A program made the position numbers and the translations under genes. Positions 33,130 to 45,111 of a stretch of 64,000 nt of DNA are shown here, piece after piece. Each line of letters starts with the position of its first letter. Within the stretch, counting starts at the first letter, position 1. The notes under the pieces were generated by a model. It made no database searches. It had not been told where the DNA came from and saw nothing but the letters and a program-made list of their open reading frames with translations. The DNA comes from Silene latifolia. Lineage: Eukaryota > Streptophyta > Magnoliopsida > Caryophyllales > Caryophyllaceae. The stretch spans positions 6,278,001 through 6,342,000 of the forward strand of contig NC_133526.1 of the NCBI RefSeq assembly GCF_048544455.1, read 5' to 3'.

Positions 33130-33636
33130 TTGAGTAACATCATGTATCTCGTTAATCTTTATGCATGTTTGATCTTACTGAATCTTTCAAGATATTATGG
33201 ATATGAACAGAAAACGGAAGTGCGACCCTTTCTTTCGTGGAAGTTTCAACATCCAAATAAAAGACAAGCGGTTTCAAATCCGGATTGTCCTTGGGAGGCA
33301 GAAATAACAAAACTAGAGGAAGAAAGATTTCTTAGAAGGGCTAGGAATGTTCCAAATTCAGTTGCGTATCCAAAAGAAAAGGTCATCCTCAAAGGGACAG
33401 ATGAGAGATCATCCGCTTACGAAGTGGGTTCTAATGAGGACTTGATGGTGGGTTATATAATACCCAGGTGCGGCTGGTGGAAACGTTCTGTGAGCAAGGC
33501 AACAAGGGGATGGTATACCTGGTGGTTCCACTCAGGCCCACCATTGAACGTATTGAAGAGCAAGTGCGTCGAGAACCTCTTCTCTACGACAATGATTATA
33601 AGAGGCGATATTGTCCATGACTTTATTTACTTTTAA
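33130..33636 (+). CDS. unrecognised protein, up to 168 aa
   Basis: The frame is open from 33130; the first ATG is 33142 (MYLVNLYACLILL). A splice acceptor TTTCAAG at about 33190 may instead begin the coding exon (YGYEQKTEVRPFLSWKFQ). It contains KLEEERFLRRARNVPNSVAY, a glycine/Trp-rich section, RCGWWKRSVSKATRGWYTWW, and a short hydrophobic end. No known domain. An in-phase 5' extension is not certain. It lies within the giant MULE, convergent with the transposase relic. Confidence 0.4.
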   Translation: MSNIMYLVNLYACLILLNLSRYYGYEQKTEVRPFLSWKFQHPNKRQAVSNPDCPWEAEITKLEEERFLRRARNVPNSVAYPKEKVILKGTDERSSAYEVGSNEDLMVGYIIPRCGWWKRSVSKATRGWYTWWFHSGPPLNVLKSKCVENLFSTTMIIRGDIVHDFIYF

Positions 33637-33825
33637 GTTGATCTATTAGGGCTCTAAGTTTAAATTGGTATGTAATTTTGTAATTATAAACTCATGTTTT
33701 CTGGAATTAAACTTATGGTATGTGAAATTAAACTTGGTCAATATAATTAGACTTCATTAAGTAGATGATTGTCTTCATTATGCAAAATGCAATTTCATTC
33801 ATATGCAATTTACATGACAAACATA

Positions 33826-34179
33826 CTAACGGTAAAATTCGTAAGATGACTCATACATCGATCGATTAACATCTCCTTCCATCGCATGCAAAGGAGGAGT
33901 AGGCTGTGATGCACCAAATGTGCTTCTGCTAGGGGTAGAATAAGGTGAGGGTAATTGCGATGCACCAAATACGCTCCTTGTAGGAGTTGATTGCGACATA
34001 TCAAACTGGCTCCGCGTAGGGGTACATTGCGACGCACCAAACTGGCTCCTCGTAGGGGTACATTGCGACGCACCAAACTGTCTTGTAGGAGTAGATTGCG
34101 ATGCACCAAACTCGCTACATGCAGTATTTAAATGATTGCTCTCATTAGCGGTGAATGGGTTTGGAACATTAGTTTTTTT
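33826..34179 (-). repeat. FGASQxTPTR repeat exon of the FAR1-like gene
   Basis: The last exon (118 codons) contains six copies of a 10-13 residue repeat, FGASQ(S/C)TPTR(S)Q, with two variants (FDMSQ and FGASQLPSPYSTPSR). The DNA repeat is visible as CGACGCACCAAACTG units on the plus strand. The exon is fully open although the upstream gene is broken. Confidence 0.75.
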
Positions 34180-36794
34180 CTGCAATTCAAAAAATTATGA
34201 CGTTATTTAGAGGGTTATGCAAAAAAGCCGAGTAAAGAATTTAGTACAACAATGAATAACAATTACTATATTACTCACCTTCTTATTCTTTCGACCATCG
34301 GGAGTTCTCTTGCCTTTTGGTACCCTCCCAGATCTTCTTCTGTCAACAGGATCCTGCAGACCACCTTCCCTCTCTGCTGCCTTCCTCTTCATATATCTAA
34401 TATTGCATTCCTTGGGCTGTAGCCTTCTATGACCCCATACCCTAGAAGAAACACCGCCAGGGACATAGGCGTCTATAGTTTCAACACCAACAATCCCCTC
34501 CAACTCCTTAATTAATTCAGAAGTCAATCTATCATATGTTGCATAAGTTTCATCGTCTCGAAGCGCTAGTGTGGAAATGTAATGGTTCCTTATAGTTACC
34601 TCCAACGACTTCTTCGCACGAGCTGAGGCTTCCGGATTATAGTACCCAGTTTTGATTGTCTCGTATTCTCTAACCAAGTCCTTTCGCCATCGATCAAGTA
34701 TATACTTCTCCAGGATCACCTTCACATCTTCGATAACCATGCATCTAATAATATGTCGACACAATATACCCTTGAACTCAAATAACTTACATGAGCACTT
34801 GAGCGGTCCCACACTTCACAATATCAACCCAATATTTCTTACACTTACCAAATGGCGCCACTTTTTTATCTTCAACGTTAAATGTCACACTATGCCCAAG
34901 TCTTCTCGGCGGATCAGCGTTCGTATAAATTAACCCAATTACCTCGTCACGTACCAACTTATATATCTTCTTAGTATACAATTTATGGAAAACCTGCTCA
35001 ACAAGTAAGTTGCACTCAATTTTATACGGTTTCTCTGTGCAATCGTGATTGTTCGCGGTCTCCTCCTCCACTTTCAATTTCAAGGCTTCCTCAATTTTCT
35101 GGGCAAACTGACTTAAAGTAGTCCTCCCATTGACATAACTTTTGAAAAACCGGTTTTGTTGCTCACTCCTCTCAAGGCCGACGACATCCCAAAGACAAAA
35201 TATCCCACGCCAATATGCGGGGACCCAACTCTCCCGATCAAATACGACTCACACCCACGAACATTTTTCAATACCATATTTACGAACCATTTCCTTCCAT
35301 GCTATCTCAAAATCATGCACCTCCAAACCGCCGTGAATCGCTAAATTAAGGTCACTTGAGATATCGTTCCAAAGTGGATGTTTTCCCAGATTTTTACCAA
35401 AGATTTTTCAATATGTGCCAAAGGCGAGCTCGTCTTTGAGTGTTTGGGAAGATTTTTTTAATTGCATTACCAATTGCTCTTTCCTGGTCTGTCAATATAA
35501 CTGACGGAGCTTTACCCATGCATTCTAAAAACTTGGCAAAAACCCACTCAAAACTTTCTTCATAATCACGCGTAACCAAAGCACAAGCAAAAGCAATTGA
35601 ATTCCCATGTTGATTCACCCCTATGAAAGGGGAAAAAGGCATGCGATACCTGTAACACCATGATTTACTCTATCAGATTAATGATATACTACAAAACTTA
35701 TACTTACAGAACCAAACAGATAAAATCAGTAATCAGAATAATTTCTATAGTACAATTAAATTGGTAATTTTAATTTAAATTTTATGAATTCTTGAAGCAC
35801 GGTACTCTTACATAACAAAACAAACAAATACGATTAATCAAAATAACATTTTAACACAGATAAATTGAGATATAACGCCTTACATATTCGTCAAGAAAGT
35901 TGTATCGCATTTACACAACGTCTCCGTGCGATTTAAACATAGCTTCGGCAAAAATGTGAATCACACCAAAAAACATTCATTGGAGCCCCAAAATCATCGA
36001 GCTCAATTGCATAGAAATAATTAGGATCCTCCTCTTTCATCTTCTCAAAATATGCCTTCAATTCTTTAGCATCGCCATCTATGACGCTACGTCTTCGTTC
36101 TTGATTGATGGCGTTTCGACTATCACTAAACTTAAAGCCAAGGTTCTCATGACCTCCCCCCTCCAAGACCAACGACTTGTAATTATTTAATATTGAAATA
36201 CCAAAGAAGATCATTGATCATCATCCTCTTTTTGAAGTAGTCATTTATATGTCTAAACCCAACAAATAACCTAGCTTTTCTTAGGATCCATCTCATGGTT
36301 GTGCTCTAAATGGCATTGCGTTATCTTCACTACGTCTTCGTCGTCGAAATAACGGGACTCAATGTAAACATTGCGGCATCCTTGGTTTTAGCAAAGATGA
36401 CCACAACAAAGCCTTAATCTTTCATACATATGATACCGCGGTTCATTCTTAAAGGAACCTTTTTTTGAAACACCGTCTTCCTTGTACTTTTTAAAGAGTT
36501 TATTAGTGCGAATGTACCATGAAAACCCCTTCTTATATGCGTATGAATGGGCGAAAGTCATGAGTTCTTCGATGACTTGTAAGCCAAACCTACAACAAAG
36601 TTCAACAATGTTGTCGTTGTCGCAGCAGATAACGACGGTGTCAACATCATCCACCGGACCGCCGCCATACAACTCGACATACTCTTTCATTAAATCAACA
36701 TCGCCATTATATTCGCTTCACCGTTGCCTTTTGTTTCTCCTCGTGAACATTCACCTTCTTCATACAAGTTATTGAGATCAAAATCAAGCGCCAT
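33826..36794 (-). pseudogene. FAR1-related / MULE transposase gene, decayed
   Basis: Minus-strand order: start MALDFDLNNLYEEG at 36794; FAR1 DNA-binding region (FAHSYAYKKGFSWYIRTN; CRNVYIESRY; LEHNHEMDPKK); linker (DAKELKAYFEKMKEEDPNYF); MULE transposase core (MPFSPFIGVNQHGNSIAFAC; VILTDQERAIGNAI; LWHILKNL); SWIM zinc finger (CSCKLFEFKGILCRHIIR); and a C-terminal exon (33826-34179) after a GT-AG intron. In Arabidopsis such proteins (FHY3, FAR1, FRS) are domesticated MULE transposases. Here the core is spread over several frames. I count at least five frame changes, one soon after the start, one after GHLC, one around the linker, one before MPFSPF and one before the SWIM finger, so it cannot give a full protein. 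As the only transposase in the 20.3-kb element it implies the element is now immobile without help. Confidence 0.82.
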
Positions 36795-36944
36795 TTAATC
36801 AAATGTTGAACGACTATATTTTTTTTTGGTGTAGATGTTCAACGAGTATTAAAAAATAAGGTTTCCAAAATTTTAATCACTGTCTTTTTTTTGTTCTAGT
36901 ATAAGTTACTGTATTTAAGTAATGAAAATAATGAGAGAGATAAA

Positions 36945-37095
36945 GTGTCAATTAAAAAGATTAGATTAAAAATAAGTGTTGTTAATTATAAAGATTAGAT
37001 TAAAAATAAGTGTTGTTAATTATAAAGATTAGATTAAAATAAGTGTTGTTAATTATGGAGATTAGATTAAAATAAGTGTTAATTAATCTTGGGGT
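36945..37095. repeat. right subterminal tandem repeats
   Basis: About four to five copies of a 33-35 bp unit, AAGATTAGATTAAAATAAGT plus GTTGTTAATTAT, just inside the right TIR of the giant MULE. Confidence 0.85.
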
Positions 37096-37186
37096 TATTC
37101 CCAATACTAATCCCGCCCAAACCCAAATAATCCCTCCCATTTTTCCCTCCAACTTTCCCTCCAAACAAAAAAAGAATCTTTGACTC

Positions 37187-37261
37187 ACCTTTACACGTGG
37201 CGAGCGCTGATTGGCCCGTGTACCAAAGCCTTGTACACGCCGTGTACTCCTAACATCTTTG
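37187..37261 (-). repeat. right TIR of the giant MULE
   Basis: Complement of the left TIR (16935-17010): CAAAGATGTTAGGAGTACAC, GGCGTGTACAAGG, CTTTGGTACACGGGCCAATC, then CGCCACGTG. It is followed by CATTAATTCC, the second copy of the target duplication. Confidence 0.75.
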
Positions 37262-37271
37262 CATTAATTCC

Positions 37272-37608
37272 AACCCTATTTTAATCGGAGTACGAGGTAC
37301 GCACCCAAAGAACCCACCTTTAATCAATAAATTTACTTGGAAGTTTCAACCCTTCTCCTTCCTAATTATTTTGGTATTATTTTTCCCCATTTTGTGATCA
37401 TTCAAGTAATTAAAGAAGAAGAATGAGACCATTTGGAAGGACCATTTTCACCAAAGACAGTAAATTTTCTATCTTTTCCCTCTTACAAGTAATTAAATCC
37501 AACCGATTATAAGTTTCTTGATGTTTTTTTTTACTGTAGTCATAATTGTAATTGCACATTTGCATGTATGGTATGGTTGCATACTTGCATGTATCACAAA
37601 TAAGATTA
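37272..37608. other. intergenic, nothing recognised
   Basis: AT-rich DNA between the MULE end and a MITE. Seen: no gene. Confidence 0.5.
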
Positions 37609-37833
37609 TACATCCAGTTGTACCATAAGCATTGTACAACCAAAGTATAAGAATCTGAGCTTATATGTATTCTTTTTGAGCTAATTCAAAGTTCATGTTT
37701 TTAATGTGTAAATGGATGAACTCAATACTTTCTAATAAAGCTCATATTCTTTAACATAAAGCTCAGATACTTTATCACAAAGCTCAGATTCTACACTGTA
37801 CAACATATACAACTGGTTGTATAGTTCATGAAT
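37609..37833. mobile_element. MITE, ACAACC-GGTTGT family, copy 2
   Basis: Ends CAGTTGTACC and CAACTGGTTGTAT. The interior has four AAGCTCA(T/G)AT repeats and ATACTTTATCACAAAGCTCA. Its reverse complement is close to 56974-57212 (roughly nine bases in ten alike by eye), so these two copies are younger than the others. Confidence 0.7.
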
Positions 37834-38225
37834 TGTGCATGTATGGTTTATTCTGATTATTACATGGTCATCTAAGGCATTATTTGTGATATTTATGTTA
37901 ATGGTTTTCCGAGCTTTAATCCCGAAATGATTTGGAGTCGGTTGGCATGAATCATCCTTTGAAACCGTCAATGACAGCCTGTGAATGCCTGCTCATGTCA
38001 GGCGGAGTCAGAATTTGTCGTTAGGTGTGGCGAATATTTGCAGTGGGGGTAAATTATAAACTAGAAGAAAATTGGAAAATTTTAATTAATAATCTCAAAT
38101 TTTGGAAGCAATTGAATGTTTTTGAAGTGGTGATATATATCTTGTATTGGAGTGTGGACATTCTGGTTAGTTTTTGTTGTAGGTAAGGTTGTGGTGGAAT
38201 CGGGTTTATGGTATGGTTGTTGAAT

Positions 38226-38549
38226 GGGGTGGAACATGTTGGTTGTTTGGGCACCAAATTTTTGGGAAATTGGGTGGAGGATAGCCAGGGCGAGCTCTCG
38301 GCTGGCACGATTCTGCTGGCCACGAGTCTCGCTGTTGCTGGTTGCAGACCTGCAGGCTACTGGCCAAGGTTACTGTTCTTGGCTGATGGGGTAGAACATG
38401 TTGGTTGTTTGGGTACTAAAATTTTGGGAAATTGGGTTGAGGATAGCCAGGACGAGCTCTCGGCTGGCACGATTCTGCAGGCCATGAGTCTTGCTGTTGC
38501 TGGTTGCAGACCTGCAGGCTGTTTGCCAAGGTTACAGGTCTTGGCTGAT
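38226..38549. repeat. 162-bp tandem duplication keeping an open frame
   Basis: Two copies (38226-38387, 38388-38549) of a GC-richer unit, with GAACATGTTGGTTGTTTGGG, GAGCTCTCGGCTGGCACGAT and GTTGCTGGTTGCAGACCTGC. The unit is 54 codons, so a plus-strand frame (38208-38597, 129 aa) reads through both copies. The peptide (EHVGCLGTK, ELSAGTIL, LAVAGCRPAG) matches nothing I know. Confidence 0.8.
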
Positions 38550-38597
38550 GGCCGTGTTGCTGTGGCTAAAATATTTGTTTTCCTTTTGTTAGCTTAA

Positions 38598-39559
38598 ATT
38601 CAGATCGGTTGTTTAAGTTCTCAGTTTGATTTGAATTTAGTCGAGCCTGTTTGTGCCATTGTGACTACTATTTAACTTGAAGTAGTTGAAAGTTCGCGTA
38701 GTTACAGCGACCCTTGCTTTCTTTTTCAGAAATGGTGCATTTCAAAATGACTTGGTTACGTTGAAGCTTGAATTGGGTTTCAGGAGTTATCTCTGGCCTC
38801 TGGGTTACGATACCAAGACACCCAGCACGTGATACAATGATCTATTTGCAGAGGTATGTACTTTTGAGTTTTGAGTCTTGAACACAATAGTCTTATACTC
38901 TTATTGTTATCGGGTGTAGTAGATGAAAGTATGAAACTATAGTAAATGAACATGATAAAGGTGTTTATTTTGGACTGGCTTTCAAAGACGAAGGTTAAAA
39001 ACATAAGCTGTTATTATTGACATTGATATGATTACGTAGAGAATCAATAAGGGAATATAGCAAGTAAGTAGGGAGAAATAGGCGGAACCGCGGAGGGTCA
39101 TATCAGAGATGTGTGCAATAAAGGCAAACATCGTTGAAGGAACATAAGTGGGTACGGAATAGATTATGTGAAGATGTAAAGGAGAACCGTTGAGGGTGGA
39201 CAACAGGGCGAGGAAGGGTGGCAGCAATAGGGTCTATGGGGATTTAGGTTAGGATCAGTTAGTATGGTAAGCTATCATGTACTCATATAATATGATATGA
39301 CAATTAGCACATAAATCACGCTTCCTCCAATTCTATATATTTGAACAAAGATTTTAAATATGTTCAAATTTTTTACATTGGTTCTCAAATCTCTTTCACA
39401 AAATCATTATATGTTCAACAAATATAAGTAATATACAATGCAAAAATTGTGGTCAAACCGTTTAAGGTCACGTGAGAAGAACTATAGAAATGCACGCAAA
39501 AGAAGTAATATTTCATTCAAACATCATCGTCCACAGAAACACGTTTTTTTTAATAAAGA
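38598..39559. other. intergenic, 3' flank of CHX gene A
   Basis: No supported gene. Open frames on the minus strand at 38780-39227 lack motifs. Confidence 0.5.
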
Positions 39560-41124
39560 TTAAACTTGATTATTATTACCGAGATCTTCATTTTCATTTT
39601 GACCCACCTTAGAAACTGGCATTTCCTCTACATGAGCCAAGTCGTGTTGTTGAACAACCAGCAATGAGGAGACTACACCACTATGGGATGAAGATAAGAT
39701 GTCCCCTATCGGCCCGAGCTCAGCGTGCTCAGCCTGACGTTCTGCCAATTGTGATACCATGGCCGAAGGAAATCGGCCTTTCCCTACAATTATGAGTTCA
39801 TAATTTCCACTCTTTCCTAACTCGAGTACTTCTTCTTCGATGTTACTAACATTTCGCTCCGTGTATTGAACTGTTCCTTCCCATTTGGTGCGAAATGCTT
39901 CTACCATTGCATCATCTAGCGCCTACGTATGAGGAGCAAGAGTATTAGACCTTACCATTCGATAATTTTCCTTGAAAATCATATAACTACAAAAATAAAT
40001 CAGAGAGATCATTAATGGAGGATACTCGTACCTTTTCTTCTACCCTATTCATGGCCGCCACTGAAAATGTGTAATGATGTTCACCATTTTTCTCGTGAGA
40101 TGGCGTCAATGTGATGTTAGCTTCTGTCCTTTCGCTTTCCATAAACCTTATAACAGACACCTGAATAGCAGGATGGTCTGCCATCCTTCCACCAAGCTCT
40201 AATGCCTCTCGATCATCGGGCCCACCGAAGAAAACAACACAAATCCTCTGCCCTTCAATCTTATTGAATCCACGGTCCACAAACACGGCAACTGAGCAAG
40301 GAGCATCTTTAAGCACCCTTTGATTCACCCCTCGCCAACCATGTCCTGCATTCTCAACTTCCATCACTCCACTTTCCTCATTCTTCCTCCACATTTTGTG
40401 GAATGGGAGAAGCACCATCATTACTAATTTGTCCTCGGCCACATGGCATACGTCCTCGTGCATTGTGGTTAAGGCTGAGATGACCGTTACAGGCCTGACC
40501 ATAACCTTGCCTAACTGAGCATATGTCTCAAAGGCGGAGGAAACCTTATCATAGACCTCAACCCGACTTTTTCGATGAGTTGGGTCAATGAAGGGTAACC
40601 CATTTCGACGAAGTCTTTGAACCATGATAATTGATGAGGAACGTTCGGTGAGCTCAACTAGGTGCATGATGTACAACTTTAGTTTGCTCTTTTCGACCGT
40701 GCTTCTTGTGGACTCAATTAGGTTTATAAGCCCAGGAACGTTACCCGGCCCATGAGCGCAAGCTAGCATTCTAAACTCATCTCTGGTGTTAGGACTAGAG
40801 CCTGAAATGGGTTCGATTTGAAATCGGTTTGATTGTAGTTTACGTTTTGGCCTTCGAATGTCTCGCTTGTCGGGCTTGTATATAGCCATGACAATAGGAG
40901 TGGTCATAAAAGTGGTGAATAGAGCCATTAACACTAGTATTGCAAACATTGCATCATTAAGCACCTGATAACAAAAAGAAAAAAAAAGGGAAAAATTAGA
41001 TAATTTGATTATTGTTCTTCTAGTACATTATGTATATTATATACTCTGTCGGTAACTCCTATTCAAATAGTTGTTAACGATTCATTAGAATACGTCTCAC
41101 AAACAGACAGAAAAATAGACAACT

Positions 41125-41490
41125 AGTTGTATGCAAGGCAGTAAGTGGATTATACATCCGATGTATTACCACCAATTTTATAGTTTATGAGCATTATAAT
41201 AAAATTTTTGAGTTTTGTTTTAAAAAATTTGAGTTTTACTATAAATTTTTTGAGTTCATTCACTAAAATATTAAGCTCAAAAAATTACAATAAACTTCAA
41301 AAACATTAAATACAAACTTAGTTAAATTTGAGTTTTGACGGAAAAAAAATTAAAATTTAACCTAAAAACTTTAATAAGCTCAGAAAAACTACACATATGC
41401 TCAAAAACAAATAAAATTTGAAGTAATAAGCTCAGAAAAAATACACATATGCTAAAAACAAGTAAAATCCGAGGTAATACATCCGATGTA
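41125..41490. mobile_element. diverged ACAACC-family MITE in CHX A intron 2
   Basis: CAACTAGTTGTAT at the left. The interior has repeated TTTGAGTTTT and AAGCTCA(G/A)AAAA words in inverted order. TACATCCGATGTAT occurs near both ends. More diverged than the copies at 37609 and 56974. Confidence 0.45.
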
Positions 41491-42417
41491 TGTTCCTTTT
41501 TCTCTATGCAAGGGGGTAGTAAAAGTGTAAAATTGGGTTTGTACATATTATTTTGGTCATGGGTAAGTAACTACACCAAGAAAATTGTATGAATTAAATA
41601 AATAAATAAAAACTTTTATTGAAGTGGTACGGATATTATTGTATTTGTTAGAAAAAAAAATATTTACACTATAGAATACAAAAAAACTACTACTGTATTT
41701 ATTAATAATTCACAAGATGTCCCTCTCGTAAGATATTTGATAGTCATGCCTGGGACAAAGGATACACATCTGTATTCTGTATAAATTAAATATAATTATA
41801 TTAACATCAATAATGCACAAAATGTCGCTTTAGCGATAACGGTTTGTACAAAACCACTTAATTAAAACAAATTATCCACAGTTATCTTGACTTGGCAGGA
41901 AAATGGAAAAAACCCCCCTACTACTTTTCATTAATTTGCCAGTTCGTTGTGATGCGGTTTAACACTAATACGGTATACAAAATTACAAACCATATTGGTT
42001 TATTAAAAGAAAAACGAAAATTTAGAGAAGATTAAAAAACCTGTTTTTTGTGTAAGGCGATCTTACACAAGAATTTATTGACTTCTTGTTTAAAACGGTT
42101 CTACACAGTTATGATGTTAAAACGAAGTGCTATTGTACGTAAATAACCTCACATATAACTTCCACCCATTACCATGTTTCCGTGAGAAAGACATTATTAT
42201 CTTTAGTAAAATAATTTTACAATGTTTTATCGTAAAACCGTTTTATACTTCATATGTTCATATGATGTCATAGATGACTTATTTGCTTCAGTATTTCAGT
42301 ATGTAGAAATCAATGGCCGCCATATAGACGTGAGTAAGTTCATAATATGCGTCATAAAGCGACTTTATTAATTGGCTTAAATATTTTAATGTATAGAAGT
42401 CAATGGCCGTCATATAG

Positions 42418-42620
42418 GGACGGAAATGGATCCTCTCCATTTCCTTTCTCTCCATTTCCTCTCACAATCCCCTTAAATAATAATTTCTTCTCTCACTCTC
42501 ATTTTCCTTTATTTTTATGCGTAAATTTAGAACCGTTAGATGATATCAAGATACGATCCGGGCCATTAATAGGTACTTGCCTCTCCATTTCTTTTGAGGA
42601 AATGGAGAGGAAATGAGCTC
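42418..42620. mobile_element. Mutator-type MITE in CHX A intron 2
   Basis: GGACGGAAATGGATCCTCTC on the left pairs with the complement of the right end GAGAGGAAATGAGCTC. The 9-bp word GTCATATAG flanks both sides (42409-42417, 42621-42629). The interior holds several CTCTCCATTTCC words. Length is 203 bp. Confidence 0.8.
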
Positions 42621-42750
42621 GTCATATAGACATGAGTACATGGCCAAATTTAGGCTGCCCTTGCAAAAACACATACAATAATTCCAATTCAAGAGTATAT
42701 TACATAATAAATTGATGCGAAGTACTATGTTGTTTGGATGATATAATTTA

Positions 42751-42843
42751 TATTTTCTCTGTTCCATTGAATTGTTTACGTTTATCAAAATTCTCATTAC
42801 ATATTTTGAAAATAGTAAACAATTCAATGAGATTGAGGAAGTA
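42751..42843. mobile_element. short Stowaway-like MITE in CHX A intron 2
   Basis: A near-palindrome of about 93 bp: CATTGAATTGTTTAC pairs with GTAAACAATTCAATG, and the ends TTTTCTCTGTTCC and GAGGAAGTAT are only loosely complementary. Confidence 0.6.
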
Positions 42844-43693
42844 TGAATTAGAAATTTCTAGTACTCCGTAACTTTTCTTTTTGATAGATGTAAAAAAATG
42901 TTTTCTACATCCTAGTAGCATTTGACTCTCTTAAATATTCTTACATATACAGATATACTACATAATAAAACATAGAATTATAGAAATACAGTATCCTAGA
43001 AATTCATAGTAACTTTGAATCCTCTAAAATGGAGAAAGTTTTGTGCCTTGTCCGTCCTTAGGTATTAGACGGTGTTTGATGAAGTAATTTTTGTAATTTG
43101 TATTCTTCATATAAAACACACCATGAATTTATATTAAGGGCTCATTTGAGATAAGATTAATTATATTACACATTCGTCACTCCTACGAATCCTCCCGAAT
43201 AATCAAACTTGGTCTGGACTAAAAGAATAAAGAAGATTAACCAACTTTGCACTCCAATTGTTTTACTTTTTTTTTTGTACCTGCTAGCTTTGGTGATACA
43301 TTATTTATTACTCGATAATAATTTGATTTGAAGTTAAAAGCACATGATGCATTCATTCACATTTGTCAAACTTCACCACTTGTAAGTTATCAGGATTTGA
43401 AGCTAGCTTTTATGATTAAAGTTTACTTATAATCATGATTAAAGTTTATTTATGTCATGATTAATGTTTACTTATATCTAAGATGAGGCTTCTATTATTA
43501 AAATTTAATTTTAGGTGAGGCAAAGTTCCGAGTGCAATGGGTCATAAAGGTCGTGTAAATGTAGTTTTTTCGTGTTATATCAATACAAATATTTTCGATG
43601 CATACAAACTAAATGACCTTCTTTTTCCCATTATGGACTTGATGTCGGGTTTCTAGATTAATTTTGCTTTATTAATAATGTAAATAAGTAAAA

Positions 43694-43775
43694 AATTTGC
43701 AGATGTCAACTAATTTAGTTGGTAAAGTTATGAGAGATGATACTCATGATCTTGGTTCAAATCCCGTCAGCATAA
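43694..43775 (+). repeat. tRNA-like segment (SINE-type)
   Basis: TTTAGTTGGTAAAGTT resembles a pol III A box and GGTTCAAATCCC a B box, 35-40 bases apart. A related, inverted segment lies at 46606-46676. No acceptor stem closes, so it is not a working tRNA gene; a SINE head or remnant is more likely. Confidence 0.5.
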
Positions 43776-45111
43776 AAATCGCAATGAGAATAGAAATGCA
43801 AACAGTTATGATATGAGAAAACAGACCTTTTTTTCTTTGCCAATATTAAGAACAATGAGCTCAACCAAGCCTTTAGTATTCATCAACACACCCAAGGTCA
43901 GTGCCTCCCGAACTCGTATCCGATAGCACATAGCCACGGAGAACACCCCTATAATCTTGCCGAAACAGGCGACTGCGATCACAAGCACCAACATCGCCCA
44001 CGCCATTCCCCCTTGTATCTTTGTTATATCTGTCTTAAGCCCACTTGCCGCAAAGTAGAGCGGTAACAACAAACCCGTCACAAAATCCTCTATTCTCTCT
44101 ATTAGAGTTTTTGCAAAATTTCCTTCCTTTGGAATTATCAATCCGAGAACGAATGCCCCGAATATCGCATGGATCCCTATCAAATCGGTTATAAATCCGC
44201 ATACTAGGGCTCCCCCCAGGGTGATTGTTATGTAGAGCTCGTTCATTGCATCTTGCTCGGATGAGCAACGACGCGCTACCCAAGCCATGATGGGTTTAAC
44301 ACAAATGAACATGAGAGCGACAAAGCCGACCCCGCATAATAGCACCCATACGGAGATTAATGGGCTGTTATGCGGTCCTCCAGCCACGCCGTTCCCTGCA
44401 AGAGCCACAGCAAGGGCTAGCAATATCCAGGCCGTCACGTCATCGAATGCTGCGACAGCCATCGCTGTTTGCCCCACATGGGTTGTAAGGAGTTTCAGTT
44501 CAGCCAGGATTCGGGCTAGGACAGGGAACGCGGTGATTGAGAGGGCGACCCCCATGAAGACCACAAAGGGAACGTACCCTGCCTTGTCGGCTCCATCAAT
44601 GGTACGACGGAGAAGGATGGCCAATGCGCTCCAGTGCCAAAGGGAAGGCTGATCCCCGCCACTGCAATGCTTAAGGCCTGACGGCTGCTCCGGCGGATTG
44701 AGGAGAAGTCTAGCTCTAGGCCCACCAAGAAGAGGAAGAATAGGAGACCAATGCTGGCTACTGACTCCAGTATCGGCATGCTCCATTTCGGGAACACATT
44801 GTTTAGGTATGTGTGGTTTCTTCCTAAGGCCGATGGCCCTAGTAATATCCCTCCCTACACAAAATTAGAATATACGGAGTAACAAATATTTCTATAGGAA
44901 AATCTATTATTATGAACAATTCCGAGTTAAGTAATCCCAAGTTGTGTGCATCGTCCATTTTTAATTCCAAATTCAACATTATTGTTGGTTTAGACCAGAT
45001 AATAGAGGTTATGTGGAGTGTCATACTCTAAATGCTATACTTAACCTGAGAACAGTTGGTTTTGTTGCATACTTGCATGTATACGCATCTGTATTCCGTC
45101 AATTTTGATAT

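Larger units (their letters stand above)
16935..37261. mobile_element. candidate giant Mutator-like element (20.3 kb)
   Basis: The left end (16935 on) and the complement of the right end (37261 back) share about 65-70 bp: AGTACACGG-GTGTACAAG, TTGGTACAC, then CGCCA-GTG. Directly outside both ends stands the same 10-bp word CATTAATTCC (16925-16934 and 37262-37271), the 9-11 bp target duplication expected of Mutator transposition. Subterminal AT-rich tandem repeats lie inside both ends. A decayed FAR1/MULE-type transposase gene (33826-36794, minus) lies near the right end. The interior carries an Ulp1-like gene, as KAONASHI MULEs do, plus many small genes and repeat arrays. TIR identity is only about 75%, so the element is old or its ends diverged before insertion. 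The alternative of two unrelated terminal fragments is disfavoured by the perfect duplication. Confidence 0.75.

Noticed and set aside
16935-37261. Two unrelated MITE ends that happen to be inverted
   Set aside because: The same 10-bp word directly outside both ends is very unlikely by chance, and a transposase relic lies near one of them. Kept as an alternative, not preferred.
43694-43775. A tRNA gene
   Set aside because: A-box and B-box-like words are present but no cloverleaf closes; treated as a SINE-type remnant.
44287-44652. Plus-strand frame of 121 codons
   Set aside because: Shadow of CHX gene A exon 2.
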